Assembly (NCBI GenBank): GCA_017445385.1
Contig: JAFSUG010000012.1
Span: 33,048 to 97,047, forward strand
DNA length: 64,000 bases
DNA from: Oscillospiraceae bacterium
GTDB taxonomy: Bacteria; Bacillota; Clostridia; Oscillospirales; Oscillospiraceae
Reading direction: 5' to 3'
The notes under the pieces are model-generated. The model saw nothing but the letters and a program-made list of their open reading frames with translations. It searched no databases and had not been told where the DNA came from. Positions within the stretch are counted from its first letter, which is position 1. Each line of letters opens with the position of its first letter. Positions 43,737 through 51,641 of this stretch are shown piece by piece. A program made the position numbers and the translations under genes.

Positions 43737-45386
43737 TTGAAGAAAATACTGGTTTTTGCGCTGTGCTGCGCGCTGCTGGCGGTTTCCGCCATGGGCTTTA
43801 CGATGCAGCGGCTTACAACCGACTGCACCGCCAACGAAAACGGCGACTGCGATTTTACGCAGACAATCGAGCTCGCGGACGTTGCGGAAACGGACGAGCT
43901 TGCGTTCCCGATCAGTGAAAAAGCGGTGAATGTTTCGGCGGATGGCGGGAACCTGTCGGTCAGCCGACGCGATGGCAGCCAGCTTGTAACGCTGCGCGGC
44001 GCGTTTTCCGGCAGCGTGACGGTTTCGATTTCCTATACGCTGCGCGGCTGCGCACAGAAAACGGAAAACGGTCAGCTTCTGACGGCGGAGCTCGTGTGCG
44101 GACAGCACGAAATGCCAACCGACCGTTATTCCTTTACGGTGCTTTTGCCGAAGGAGCCGACGGCGCAGCCGAAGTTTACGAGCACCTACGATGAAGAAGG
44201 CGTTATGGATAAACTGACGCTGCATACCGAGGGCAGAGCAATTTCCGGCGTGCTGCGCGGCGGCTTGCTCGACCGCGAGGCGTTTACGATGACGCTCGAA
44301 ACGGAGCCGGGGTATTTCTCTTCCAGCCGCAGCGCCGCGGGAAGCGTCGGGCAGTGGATTGTGACGGTGCTTGTGATCGCGTTCACTGCGCTTGCGGTGG
44401 TTTATTGGTTCTTAACGCTGCGCGGCGCGCGGCTTCGCCCGCAGGCGAGAACGCTTCCGCCCGATGGCGTCAGCCCGGCGGAGCTTCCGCTGCTGCTCTG
44501 CGGCGATGCGCCGAAGCTCTCGCTTCTGCTGTGCGAGTGGGCGTCGCTCGGCTACCTGACAATTACGGAAAAGCGCGGCGGCAGGATGCTTCTGCAAAAG
44601 AGCATGGATATGGGCGCGGAACGGCGCGAGGAAGAGCGGCGGATTTTTGCGCTGCTGTTCCAAAACAGCGACGTTTGCGAAACGGACAGCCCGCGCTACG
44701 AAAAAGCGGAAAAGGCAACCGCCTCGCTGCTGCGCCACTATTGGACGCGGCGGCTGTATGACCGCGCAAGCGGAGGCGTTTTGGTTCCGCGCGTACTTGC
44801 TTCGCTCGTCAGCGCGCTTGCGCTGCTCAATACGATGCAGCTTCTGCTGCCGGCAGGCGGCGTGAAGTGGCTGCTGCTGATTTTGGCGTTCGCCGTTGGC
44901 GCGTCGCTCGGGCAGCTGATCTGCCGCGGCGTTTGCCGCCTTGCAATCCGCGATCTTCCGTGGGTTGCGGCAGGCGTAGGCTCGTTTGCGGTGCTGTTCC
45001 TGCTGGCGCGGATCGGCGGCGGTATGCTCCCGATGCTCCTTGCGCTTGCGCTGTGCGTAGCGGTCGGCTTCGTAATGCGCCGCGGCGGACGGCTGACGGC
45101 TGCCGGAAACGACGTTGTAGAGCAGTGTATCGGCTTCGTTCGTTTCCTCGATCATGCCGAGGAGGACCACCTTGCCTCCATGGCGGAGCGCGATCCGCAG
45201 ATGATGATGCGCATGCTCGTTTATGCCTGCGCGGCAGGCCTTTCAGAGCATATGGCAAAGCGCCTTGAAGAAACGGAGATCGAACCTTGCCCGTGGCTCA
45301 ACGCATCGGATGGCGCGCCGATCCACGCCGCGCTCTTCTGCCGCCAGCTTGCAAGAATCCTTAAAAAACTGGACGGCGGTCAATAA
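43737..45386 (+). CDS. DUF2207-family predicted membrane protein
   Basis: 549 residues from TTG 43737, with AGGGTGGG upstream. Order: signal peptide (1-19), extracellular beta domain (about 20-195), a transmembrane helix (about 203-225), cytoplasmic part with EWASLGYLTITEKRGGRMLL (about 261-280), then two or more membrane helices (about 350-430) and a C-terminal soluble part. This layout is that of the widespread DUF2207 family, whose function is unknown. It starts right after the phage cluster but has its own promoter. Confidence 0.8.
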   Translation: MKKILVFALCCALLAVSAMGFTMQRLTTDCTANENGDCDFTQTIELADVAETDELAFPISEKAVNVSADGGNLSVSRRDGSQLVTLRGAFSGSVTVSISYTLRGCAQKTENGQLLTAELVCGQHEMPTDRYSFTVLLPKEPTAQPKFTSTYDEEGVMDKLTLHTEGRAISGVLRGGLLDREAFTMTLETEPGYFSSSRSAAGSVGQWIVTVLVIAFTALAVVYWFLTLRGARLRPQARTLPPDGVSPAELPLLLCGDAPKLSLLLCEWASLGYLTITEKRGGRMLLQKSMDMGAERREEERRIFALLFQNSDVCETDSPRYEKAEKATASLLRHYWTRRLYDRASGGVLVPRVLASLVSALALLNTMQLLLPAGGVKWLLLILAFAVGASLGQLICRGVCRLAIRDLPWVAAGVGSFAVLFLLARIGGGMLPMLLALALCVAVGFVMRRGGRLTAAGNDVVEQCIGFVRFLDHAEEDHLASMAERDPQMMMRMLVYACAAGLSEHMAKRLEETEIEPCPWLNASDGAPIHAALFCRQLARILKKLDGGQ

Positions 45387-45421
45387 AAAAAGCCCTGCGA
45401 TCATGCGATCGCAGGGCTTTT
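45386..45421. terminator. Bidirectional intrinsic terminator
   Basis: AAAAGCCCTGCGATC pairs with GATCGCAGGGCTTTT around ATGC, between the convergent DUF2207 and nucleotidase genes. Confidence 0.88.
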
Positions 45422-45422
45422 C

Positions 45423-45998
45423 TCAATTCAACTCATCGAGATTTTGCTCAAACGCGGTAAGGCAGTGTTCCATGAACCAGTCCAGGCACGGCAGACGCAT
45501 TTGCTCCAGCGCAGCGCGCGTCTGCTTGGCTGCGGCGGCAAATTCCTCGTTTCCGGCTTTCAGCTCCTCCAGGCACTTGATATGCGCCGAGAGCTTATCC
45601 GCCGCCTTTACGATTGTTTTCACGTCCGGGTCGGATTCGTTCAGCAGCGGTTCGTAGCTGCCTTGCAGCGCCTCCGGCAGCATGGAAAGCAGCTTCTTGC
45701 AGCTCACTGCCTCCACCTGCTTATAGGCGGCTTGAATCGCCGGATCGTAATACTTGATCGGCGTGGGCAAATCGCCCGTGAGGATCTCGGAAGCGTCGTG
45801 GAACAGAGCGGCTGCCGCGCAGCGGTCGGGATCGGCGCTCTGGTGCAGAACGTCGCGCTGGATCACGGCAAGTCCGTGCGCTAAAACGGCAACCATGTGA
45901 CTGTGCTCCTGCACGTTTTCCCGGAACGTATTGCGCATGAGCCCCCATCTGCCAATGTAGCGCATTCGGGCGATCAGCGCGTAAAAACGGTATGTCAT
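45423..45998 (-). CDS. YfbR-like HD-domain 5'-nucleotidase
   Basis: 191 residues from ATG 45998, after AAGGAGG. HD-domain ligands are visible: ENVQEHSHMVAVLAH (about 27-41), ALFHDASEILTGDLPTPIKY (about 64-83) and AADKLSAHIKCLEELK (about 132-147), which is the YfbR/YfdR pattern. These enzymes dephosphorylate (deoxy)nucleoside 5'-monophosphates with a divalent metal. It is divergent from a nucleobase permease, consistent with nucleotide salvage. Confidence 0.9.
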   Translation of the reverse strand: MTYRFYALIARMRYIGRWGLMRNTFRENVQEHSHMVAVLAHGLAVIQRDVLHQSADPDRCAAAALFHDASEILTGDLPTPIKYYDPAIQAAYKQVEAVSCKKLLSMLPEALQGSYEPLLNESDPDVKTIVKAADKLSAHIKCLEELKAGNEEFAAAAKQTRAALEQMRLPCLDWFMEHCLTAFEQNLDELN

Positions 45999-46104
45999 AA
46001 GAAAACCTCCTTTTTCTATAGACTACCATTTTCGCAGTCCAATGAATTGTACCACGGAAACAATAAATTTGCAAATTCTGCTCTAAAAAAGATGAAAAAG
46101 GGGA

Positions 46105-46133
46105 TTGACAATCCGCGCCTTGGTCGGTATAAT
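46105..46133 (+). promoter_or_regulatory. Consensus promoter of the nucleobase permease leader
   Basis: TTGACA (46105-46110), a 17-nt spacer and TATAAT (46128-46133): both hexamers perfect. Confidence 0.88.
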
Positions 46134-46167
46134 ACACCCAATGCAAAAAACCAAGGGGGTGCGTGCC

Positions 46168-46251
46168 ATGACCGCAACAGTCGTTTTGATTTTCGGTGGG
46201 CAGCGTGTTCCCGTTTCGCTTTCTCAAAATTTTCGAGAGAATTGTTTTTGA
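46168..46251 (+). CDS. 27-residue leader peptide in the permease leader
   Basis: ATG 46168 is preceded 8 nt upstream by AAGGGGG and ends at TGA 46249-46251, exactly at the tip of the attenuator stem. The product is hydrophobic at first (TATVVLIFGG) and has no recognisable domain. The position suggests that the translating ribosome controls formation of the terminator, as in pyrBI-type attenuation (inference). Confidence 0.5.
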   Translation: MTATVVLIFGGQRVPVSLSQNFRENCF

Positions 46252-46277
46252 TTTCAAAAACGATTCTCTCTTTTTTT
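46235..46277 (+). terminator. Attenuator: intrinsic terminator in the permease leader
   Basis: A 17-bp stem (46235-46251 with 46254-46270, one T-G wobble) with a 2-nt tip, then seven T. It lies 36 nt before the permease start codon, so most transcripts should stop here unless an antitermination event intervenes. Confidence 0.85.
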
Positions 46278-46312
46278 GAGCGCGAAAGGGCAGAAAAGAA
46301 AGGAGAAGCATT

Positions 46313-47626
46313 ATGAATCTTACCTATGGCGTAAAAGACAGACCGAAATTCGGTCAGATCCTGCTGTTCGCACTGCAGCAGCTGCTTGCCATCATGGCGG
46401 CGACCATCGCCGTGCCGGCAATCGTCGGCAACGGCATGTCCTCCACCGCGGCGCTCTTCGGCGCAGGCGTGGGCACGCTCGTTTATCTGCTGTTTACGAA
46501 GTTCCGCAGCCCCGTGTTCCTCGGCTCTTCGTTCGCGTTCATCGGCTCGATGTTTACGGCGTTTGCCGGAGCGGCTTCCATGCAGCTCGGCTACCTCGGT
46601 CTGATCCTCGGCGCAGGCTTCGCTGGTCTTGTATACGTTGTAATTGCAATCGTTGTAAAAGCGGTTGGCGTCAACTGGATCAATAAGCTGATGCCGGCTG
46701 TTGTCATCGGCCCGACCGTCGCAATCATCGGTCTTTCTCTGGCGGGCAACGCTGTCGGCGATCTCTTCACCGCGCCTGCCGGCGGCAACGAGTATATCGC
46801 GCTTGTCTGCGGCCTCGTTACGCTGGCTGTTACGATGATCTGCTCCGTCTACGGCAAGAAGATGATCAAGATGATCCCGTTCATCATGGGCATCCTCGCA
46901 GGCTACGTCGTCGCCCTTTGCTTCACGCTGATTGGCCAGTCCACCGGCAATGCGGCGCTCATGGTAATCGACCTCAGCCGCTTCGCTACGATGACCTGGC
47001 TGCCCGATTTCACCTTCCTCACCGCCTATAAGGGCATCGGCGAAGTAACCGGCTCCTACATCGCTACGGTTGCCGTTGCTTACGTTCCCGTTGCGTTCGT
47101 TGTTTTCGCAGAGCACATTGCCGACCATAAGAACCTCTCTTCCATCATCGGCAGTGATCTGCTGGAAGATCCCGGCCTGCATCGCACGCTGCTCGGTGAC
47201 GGCGTCGGCTCGTTCGCCGGCGCGATCTTCGGCGGCTGCCCGAATACCACCTACGGCGAAAGCGTCGGCTGCGTGGCGATCTCCGGCAACGCTTCCGTTG
47301 TTACGATCCTCGCAACCGCGATCCTCGCAATCGTGATTTCCTTCGTCGGTCCGTTCGCAACGTTCCTCGCAACGATTCCGAACTGCGTCATGGGCGGCGT
47401 TTGCATCGCGCTGTACGGCTTCATCGCGGTTTCCGGTCTGAAGATGATCCAGAAGACCGACCTCAATGACAACCGCAACCTGTTCGTCGTTTCCGTGATC
47501 CTGATCACCGGCATCGGCGGCATGGCGGTCTCTTTCGGCTCGGTTACGATCACTGAAGTTGCCTGCGCGCTGATCCTCGGCATTCTCACGAACGTCCTGC
47601 TCAGCGGCAAAAAGAAAGCGCAGTAA
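46313..47626 (+). CDS. Nucleobase:cation symporter-2 family permease (uracil/xanthine, UraA-like)
   Basis: 437 residues from ATG 46313, with AAGGAG upstream. About 14 membrane segments. Family motifs: LFALQQLLAIMAATIAVP (about 17-34, Gln before the half-helix), VFAEHIADHKNL (about 263-274) and GGCPNTTYGESVGCVAIS (about 306-323). UraA-like proteins import uracil or another nucleobase with protons. Its leader carries an attenuator, in keeping with feedback by pyrimidine or purine supply. Confidence 0.9.
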   Translation: MNLTYGVKDRPKFGQILLFALQQLLAIMAATIAVPAIVGNGMSSTAALFGAGVGTLVYLLFTKFRSPVFLGSSFAFIGSMFTAFAGAASMQLGYLGLILGAGFAGLVYVVIAIVVKAVGVNWINKLMPAVVIGPTVAIIGLSLAGNAVGDLFTAPAGGNEYIALVCGLVTLAVTMICSVYGKKMIKMIPFIMGILAGYVVALCFTLIGQSTGNAALMVIDLSRFATMTWLPDFTFLTAYKGIGEVTGSYIATVAVAYVPVAFVVFAEHIADHKNLSSIIGSDLLEDPGLHRTLLGDGVGSFAGAIFGGCPNTTYGESVGCVAISGNASVVTILATAILAIVISFVGPFATFLATIPNCVMGGVCIALYGFIAVSGLKMIQKTDLNDNRNLFVVSVILITGIGGMAVSFGSVTITEVACALILGILTNVLLSGKKKAQ

Positions 47627-47633
47627 GCCTTTA

Positions 47634-47673
47634 AACAGAGCGACCATCCTGCAGGATGGTCGCTCTGTTTTTT
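47634..47673 (+). terminator. Intrinsic terminator
   Basis: AACAGAGCGACCATCCT pairs with GGATGGTCGCTCTGTT around GCA, followed by a T-tract, just after the permease gene. Confidence 0.88.
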
Positions 47674-47727
47674 AATCACTGATATGTTCTTGCGCGATTG
47701 CAGTGTATTATGGGTTGTTGCTTTTGC

Positions 47728-48621
47728 CTATGCATAAGCAAACACATTCTCAACTGCGCCTGCCTTTAGTTGCGCAAGCCAATCCTTTGGAAATGCAATG
47801 TGATATAAATCAATAGATCCTTTATACATATCAAACAGTTCTTCAAGCGCGGGCATGAATTCGCTGTTCCATTTTTGCCGATCGGGATAAAGTGCATTGA
47901 GTACGAGCATATAACTCCACAATCTGCATTTTACACGCTCTTGCAAGTCAAACCCTGCAGGATATGCAGTAAAAATGCGGTAATATAACCGACCGTAATG
48001 TGCGCATATATTGCGCAAGTCAGTACAGCAGCGCAGCCAGCTGATTAAAACCTTAGGCGTCGTTTTATAGATACTGTTGGCGATTTTCTTTTGATCTGCC
48101 GTTTTCATATCACTGTAAAAATATGAAAGCATTCCAAAGGTAAAAAGCTCAGTGATGACCCATATCGGGAAGACGCCGTTATACTTCTCGAGATGATGTT
48201 TTACAAACAGCACTTTTTTGTTACTATCAACCTCGCGCGCAATGTTCTTAACAAATTTCTCGTGATTGTGCTTTTGAGAAAAATTAGATGTGTCTAAATG
48301 ACCAATCGGTCCATAGGTATGTGCAAAGTAGTACGCAAGTCGCGCCCTCAAAAAAACCTCGATTTCTTCCACAGCGGAAAAAAGAAGTGCACGAAGTTTT
48401 CTATCAAACTCGTAAATTCGGTATATAGTATGAAAGCTTGTCCCCTCACAATAAAGCCCATCTGCATTTCTAAAGGGGAGAAAATAAGCGGTTAAACGAT
48501 AATAGTTAATGTCTGCAAGTTTAGCTTTACAAAAAGTCTCGTCAGAGATAAAACAACCACGACTACGAAGTATTTCAAGTTGCTCGTCAAGGGTTGTTGC
48601 TGCTTTTATGTCATTTGACAT
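47728..48621 (-). CDS. Abi_2 (AbiD/AbiF-like) HEPN-type abortive infection protein
   Basis: 297 residues from ATG 48621, with GGAGG 6 nt upstream. The Abi_2 start LDEQLEILRSRGCFI and NYYRLTAYFLPF (about 39-50), FDRKLRALLFSAVEEIEVFL (about 72-91), and RNICAHYGRLYYR (about 203-215) are conserved. RNxxxH fits the HEPN ribonuclease motif. Family proteins give phage resistance by abortive infection or act as toxins, probably by cutting RNA. Base composition is more AT-rich than the neighbours, a sign of transfer. A short terminated RNA lies directly upstream (48632-48692). Confidence 0.88.
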   Translation of the reverse strand: MSNDIKAATTLDEQLEILRSRGCFISDETFCKAKLADINYYRLTAYFLPFRNADGLYCEGTSFHTIYRIYEFDRKLRALLFSAVEEIEVFLRARLAYYFAHTYGPIGHLDTSNFSQKHNHEKFVKNIAREVDSNKKVLFVKHHLEKYNGVFPIWVITELFTFGMLSYFYSDMKTADQKKIANSIYKTTPKVLISWLRCCTDLRNICAHYGRLYYRIFTAYPAGFDLQERVKCRLWSYMLVLNALYPDRQKWNSEFMPALEELFDMYKGSIDLYHIAFPKDWLAQLKAGAVENVFAYA

Positions 48622-48631
48622 GGCAACCTCC

Positions 48632-48692
48632 AAAAAAATGTCCCCCCTGGGACACATACACCTTTCGGCGCAGAGGTGCGGGAGGCCCTGTT
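48632..48692 (-). ncRNA. Short structured RNA upstream of the Abi_2 gene (abiF-motif-like candidate)
   Basis: About 60 nt predicted from the promoter to the T-tract. Features in transcript order: a GGGCCTCCC segment, a CACCT...AGGTG hairpin with a 10-nt loop, then a terminator hairpin TGTCCC/GGGACA (48639-48654) with seven T (48632-48638). The Abi_2 ribosome site begins right after the T-tract. An abiF-associated RNA motif has been reported upstream of such genes (recalled from comparative-genomics RNA surveys); a match to it needs a covariance search. The gene arrangement also resembles type III toxin-antitoxin loci. Confidence 0.6.
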
Positions 48693-48698
48693 AATATT

Positions 48699-48726
48699 AT
48701 TATACTAAAGAAATTGCGTTTTTCAA
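48699..48726 (-). promoter_or_regulatory. Promoter of the Abi_2 RNA/gene
   Basis: On the minus strand, TTGAAA (48721-48726), a 16-nt spacer and TATAAT (48699-48704). Confidence 0.75.
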
Positions 48727-48744
48727 CCACTATATATAGTGGTT
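48725..48744. promoter_or_regulatory. 20-bp perfect palindrome at the Abi_2 promoter
   Basis: AACCACTATATATAGTGGTT reads the same on both strands and overlaps the first bases of the -35 hexamer. A partial copy (ATATATAGTG) lies about 20 bp further upstream. It is a likely repressor site or a factor-independent cruciform. Confidence 0.6.
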
Positions 48745-48792
48745 AAACATAGAATGCTAAGATATATAGTGACGCTTAAGATGTTTGCTATC

Positions 48793-48821
48793 TTGACTTT
48801 TTTTGTGCTGTCTGCTATGAT
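48793..48821 (+). promoter_or_regulatory. Promoter of the queT leader
   Basis: TTGACT (48793-48798), a 17-nt spacer and TATGAT (48816-48821). Confidence 0.7.
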
Positions 48822-48835
48822 ACCGGCGCAACCAA

Positions 48836-48895
48836 ATAACGGCAGTTCGTGACCATCCTGCCGGCGCGCAAGCGCGAATCAAAACTACGGGAGGA
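48836..48895 (+). ncRNA. Probable preQ1 riboswitch (class unresolved)
   Basis: CGGCAG (48840-48845) pairs with CTGCCG (48858-48863) around the 12-nt loop TTCGTGACCATC. A small CGCG-CAAG-CGCG hairpin and an A-rich tail AATCAAAACTACGGG follow. A stem-loop plus an AAAACTA tail is the plan of preQ1 aptamers; the extra hairpin recalls preQ1-III examples from Faecalibacterium-like bacteria. The downstream gene is QueT, a standard preQ1-regulon member, and a terminator follows at once. Confidence 0.55.
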
Positions 48896-48896
48896 A

Positions 48897-48926
48897 GATG
48901 GGCTCGGTCTGCCCATCGATTTTTTT
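48897..48926 (+). terminator. Attenuator terminator of queT
   Basis: GATGGGC (48897-48903) pairs with GCCCATC (48911-48917), followed by GATTTTTTT. It ends one base before the queT ATG. The loop CCATC of the aptamer stem is complementary to GATGG of this stem, a possible switching contact. Confidence 0.72.
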
Positions 48927-49472
48927 ATGAAAGCATTTACAACCAAACGGATTGCCTTCGGCGCAATCATCGCCGCGCTCTATGCGGTTTTAACCATGGC
49001 GCTTTGGGAAATTTCGTCCGCCGGAATCCAGTTTCGTCTGTCCGAAGCGCTCTGCGTGCTGCCGGCGCTTACGCCTGCGGCGATCCCCGGCCTCTTTATC
49101 GGCTGCGCGATTGCGAACCTGCTCGGCGGCACGTGGGTGGACGTTGTGTTCGGCTCGCTTGCAACGCTGATTGCCGCGATCTGCACATGGCGGATCGGAA
49201 AAGTCTTCCGCGTGGGGCTTTCGGAAAAGGTCAGCCTCGGCGCGAAGCTGCTTGCGCCGCTGCCGCCCGTGATCTGCAACGCGCTGGTCATTCCGTTCGT
49301 GCTGTACTATGGTTACGGCTTCACGGAAGCGTTCGGCGCAACCGGCACGGTTGCCGTGCTTGCGCTCCATGCGCTCACGGTTGCGATCGGCGAAGCCGCC
49401 GTCTGCTATCTGATCGGCATTCCGCTGATGCTGGTGGTCAACCGGTTTCCGGACCAGCTCCGCAAAATCTGA
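48927..49472 (+). CDS. queT: QueT-family transporter (queuosine precursor, ECF S-component type)
   Basis: 181 residues from ATG 48927; an upstream in-frame start at 48849 would run through the aptamer and is rejected. Five to six hydrophobic segments. Family motifs: GAIIAALYAVLTMAL (about 12-26), IQFRLSEALCVLPALTPAAI (about 33-52, the characteristic QFRxSEAL) and GLFIGCAIANLLGG. QueT imports preQ0/preQ1. No ribosome site lies between terminator and ATG, but a 10-codon upstream frame (48898-48930) ends in an ATGA overlap, so coupled initiation is possible. Confidence 0.88.
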   Translation: MKAFTTKRIAFGAIIAALYAVLTMALWEISSAGIQFRLSEALCVLPALTPAAIPGLFIGCAIANLLGGTWVDVVFGSLATLIAAICTWRIGKVFRVGLSEKVSLGAKLLAPLPPVICNALVIPFVLYYGYGFTEAFGATGTVAVLALHALTVAIGEAAVCYLIGIPLMLVVNRFPDQLRKI

Positions 49473-49476
49473 AAAA

Positions 49477-49514
49477 AAGAAAACCGTCGTGCGCAGCACG
49501 ACGGTTCTTTTTTT
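49477..49514. terminator. Bidirectional intrinsic terminator
   Basis: GAAAACCGTCGTGC pairs with GCACGACGGTTC around GCA, with A- and T-tracts on both sides, between convergent queT and the cupin gene. Confidence 0.85.
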
Positions 49515-49863
49515 ATCGGTTTGGCAGGATTACGGCTAAAATCTCCGCCGGGGAATCGGAGCGGTTTTCCATGCCGTGGGTATGCCCATCGGCGCAGAAT
49601 TCCGCGTCGCCGGGGAGAAGCTCGCGCTCCGCGCCGTCCTCCGTTACCCAGACGGAGCCGCGCAGCACGCAGTAAACTTCGCCGTTTACCGTGTGCGCGT
49701 GGATGCCGACGCTGTCGCCGGGGTCAAGCGTAACAACGGAGAACATCTCCGCGCGGCTGCCCAGATCCTCGGAGGTAAACAGGTCGCGGAAGCGGGCAAC
49801 GCCGTTGCCGCCCTGCGCACCGAGCTTTTCTCTGCGGTTTTGCTCCGCTCTCGGATGGATCAT
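49513..49863 (-). CDS. Single-domain cupin protein
   Basis: 116 residues. Cupin motif 1 GDSVGIHAHTVNGEVYCVL (about 49-67) and motif 2 LPGDAEFCADGHTHGMEN (about 82-99) have metal-binding His and Glu residues. The role is unknown; it is the last gene of the minD-mgsA-hisS-RAYT-aspS operon and its start overlaps the aspS stop (ATGA). Confidence 0.82.
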   Translation of the reverse strand: MIHPRAEQNRREKLGAQGGNGVARFRDLFTSEDLGSRAEMFSVVTLDPGDSVGIHAHTVNGEVYCVLRGSVWVTEDGAERELLPGDAEFCADGHTHGMENRSDSPAEILAVILPNR

Positions 49864-51641
49864 TCTTCTTCCAGCTTCGTGCAGGCGATGGAAAGCTCGT
49901 CAAGCTGCTTCTGCTCTACGAACGACGGTGCGCCCATCAGCACGTCCTGCGCGTTTTTGTTCATCGGGAACGGAATGATCTCGCGGATGGAGTCCTCGCC
50001 GGCAAGCAGCATGACCATGCGGTCGATGCCCGGGGCGATGCCGGCATGCGGCGGCGCACCATAGCAGAAGGCGTTGTACATTGCCGGGAACTTCTTTTTC
50101 ACGTCCTCCTCGCCGAGACGGACGAGTCGGAACGCTTTGATCATGATGTCGGGGTCGTGGTTCCGAACTGCACCGGAGGACAGCTCCACGCCGTTGCAGA
50201 CGAGGTCGTACTGCTGCGCGGTGATCTCCAGCGGATCGATCTCGCCGGCGATCGCTTTATCGAGCGTGGCTTCGCCGCCGCCGGGCATCGAGAACGGGTT
50301 GTGGCAGAACTCCAGCTCGCCGCTCTCTTCGCCGATCTCGTACATCGGGAAGTCTACGATCCAGCAGAATTCGTAGCGCTCTTTATCCATGTGACCTTCG
50401 CAGATCTGACCGAGCTTCGAGCGAAGCACGCCGGCGGTCTTCTGCGCGGCAAGCTTCTTGCCTGCCGTTACGCCTACGAAGCAGCCGGGCTTAAGACCGA
50501 GCTTTTCTACGATGGCGTCCTTGTTGCCGGCGAGGAATTTCGCAATGCCGCCGGCAAATTCGCCGTTTTCGTCAACCTTGAACCAGTAAGGCTTCTGCCC
50601 TGCCTGCACTTCAACGTCCGCGCAGAGCTTGTCGATTGCTTTGCGCGCCAGCGTGCAGTCGGAAACAACAACGGCCTTCACGGTGTTGCCTGCGGCGAAC
50701 GGCTCAAATTCGCTGCCGGAAACGAGCTCGGTCATATCCTGCACGATCAGGTCGATACGCAGATCGGGCTTGTCGGAGCCGTAACGCTCCATCGCTTCGG
50801 TGAACGGAATGCGGCGGAACGGCGCGGAGGAGGCAACGTTGTACGTGCCGTATTTTGCGAAGATCGGCGGGAAAACGTCTTCCAGAACGGCGAAAACGTC
50901 GTCCTGCGTTGCGAATGCCATCTCCATATCGAGCTGATAGAACTCGCCGGGACTGCGGTCGCCGCGCGCGTCTTCATCGCGGAAGCAGGGCGCGATTTGG
51001 AAATAGCGGTCAAAGCCGGAGGTCATCAGCAGCTGCTTGAACTGCTGCGGCGCCTGCGGCAGGGCATAGAACTTGCCCGGATGCTTTCTCGAGGGAACGA
51101 GATAATCGCGCGCGCCTTCCGGCGAGGACGCCGTCAGGATCGGGGTTGTGATTTCCAGGAAGTCGTGCGCCATCATCGCGCTGCGGATCGCGGCAACCAC
51201 GTTGCAGCGGAGAATGATGTTCTTCTTCACGGCGGGGTTGCGCAGATCGAGATAGCGGTATTTCAGGCGCAGCGCTTCGTCCGCGTCGCGGCTGCGGTTG
51301 ATCTCAAAGGGAAGCTCGTTGTAGCGGCAGCGGCCGAGCACTTCGATCTTTTCGGGGACAACCTCAATGTCGCCCGTGGGCAGCTTGGGGTTCTTGCTGT
51401 CGCGCTCGCGCACCTTGCCGGTTACGGAAATGGTGGATTCCTTGTTGAGCGGCTTGATCTGGTTCATCATCTCTTCCGTTTCAACAACCACCTGCGTTAC
51501 GCCGTAGAAATCGCGCAGAACAACGAAGGCAAAATTGTTGCCGACGATGCGCACGTTTTCCATCCAGCCGACGATCGTAACGGTTTTGCCTGCATCACTC
51601 AGGCGCAGCTCGCCACAGTTATGCGTTCTGGATTGTGTCAT
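49860..51641 (-). CDS. aspS: Aspartate--tRNA ligase
   Basis: 593 residues, the bacterial length. An N-terminal OB fold binds the anticodon (VTIVGWMENVRIVGNNFAFV, about 19-38). Class II catalytic motifs follow, including FRDEDARGDRSPGEFYQLD (motif 2, about 219-237) and the C-terminal motif 3 GIAPGIDRMVMLLAG (about 541-555). A GAD insertion (about 310-420) is present. Motif 2 reads DRSPGEFYQLD rather than the common DRQPEFTQID, a known subgroup variant. It lies downstream of hisS, separated by a RAYT gene that overlaps its first 23 bases. Confidence 0.96.
   Translation of the reverse strand: MTQSRTHNCGELRLSDAGKTVTIVGWMENVRIVGNNFAFVVLRDFYGVTQVVVETEEMMNQIKPLNKESTISVTGKVRERDSKNPKLPTGDIEVVPEKIEVLGRCRYNELPFEINRSRDADEALRLKYRYLDLRNPAVKKNIILRCNVVAAIRSAMMAHDFLEITTPILTASSPEGARDYLVPSRKHPGKFYALPQAPQQFKQLLMTSGFDRYFQIAPCFRDEDARGDRSPGEFYQLDMEMAFATQDDVFAVLEDVFPPIFAKYGTYNVASSAPFRRIPFTEAMERYGSDKPDLRIDLIVQDMTELVSGSEFEPFAAGNTVKAVVVSDCTLARKAIDKLCADVEVQAGQKPYWFKVDENGEFAGGIAKFLAGNKDAIVEKLGLKPGCFVGVTAGKKLAAQKTAGVLRSKLGQICEGHMDKERYEFCWIVDFPMYEIGEESGELEFCHNPFSMPGGGEATLDKAIAGEIDPLEITAQQYDLVCNGVELSSGAVRNHDPDIMIKAFRLVRLGEEDVKKKFPAMYNAFCYGAPPHAGIAPGIDRMVMLLAGEDSIREIIPFPMNKNAQDVLMGAPSFVEQKQLDELSIACTKLEEE

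Noticed and set aside
46134..46312. PyrR-binding site or purine riboswitch in the permease leader
   Set aside because: No match to the PyrR anti-antiterminator consensus and no purine-aptamer three-way junction could be traced; the leader-peptide reading explains more of the sequence.
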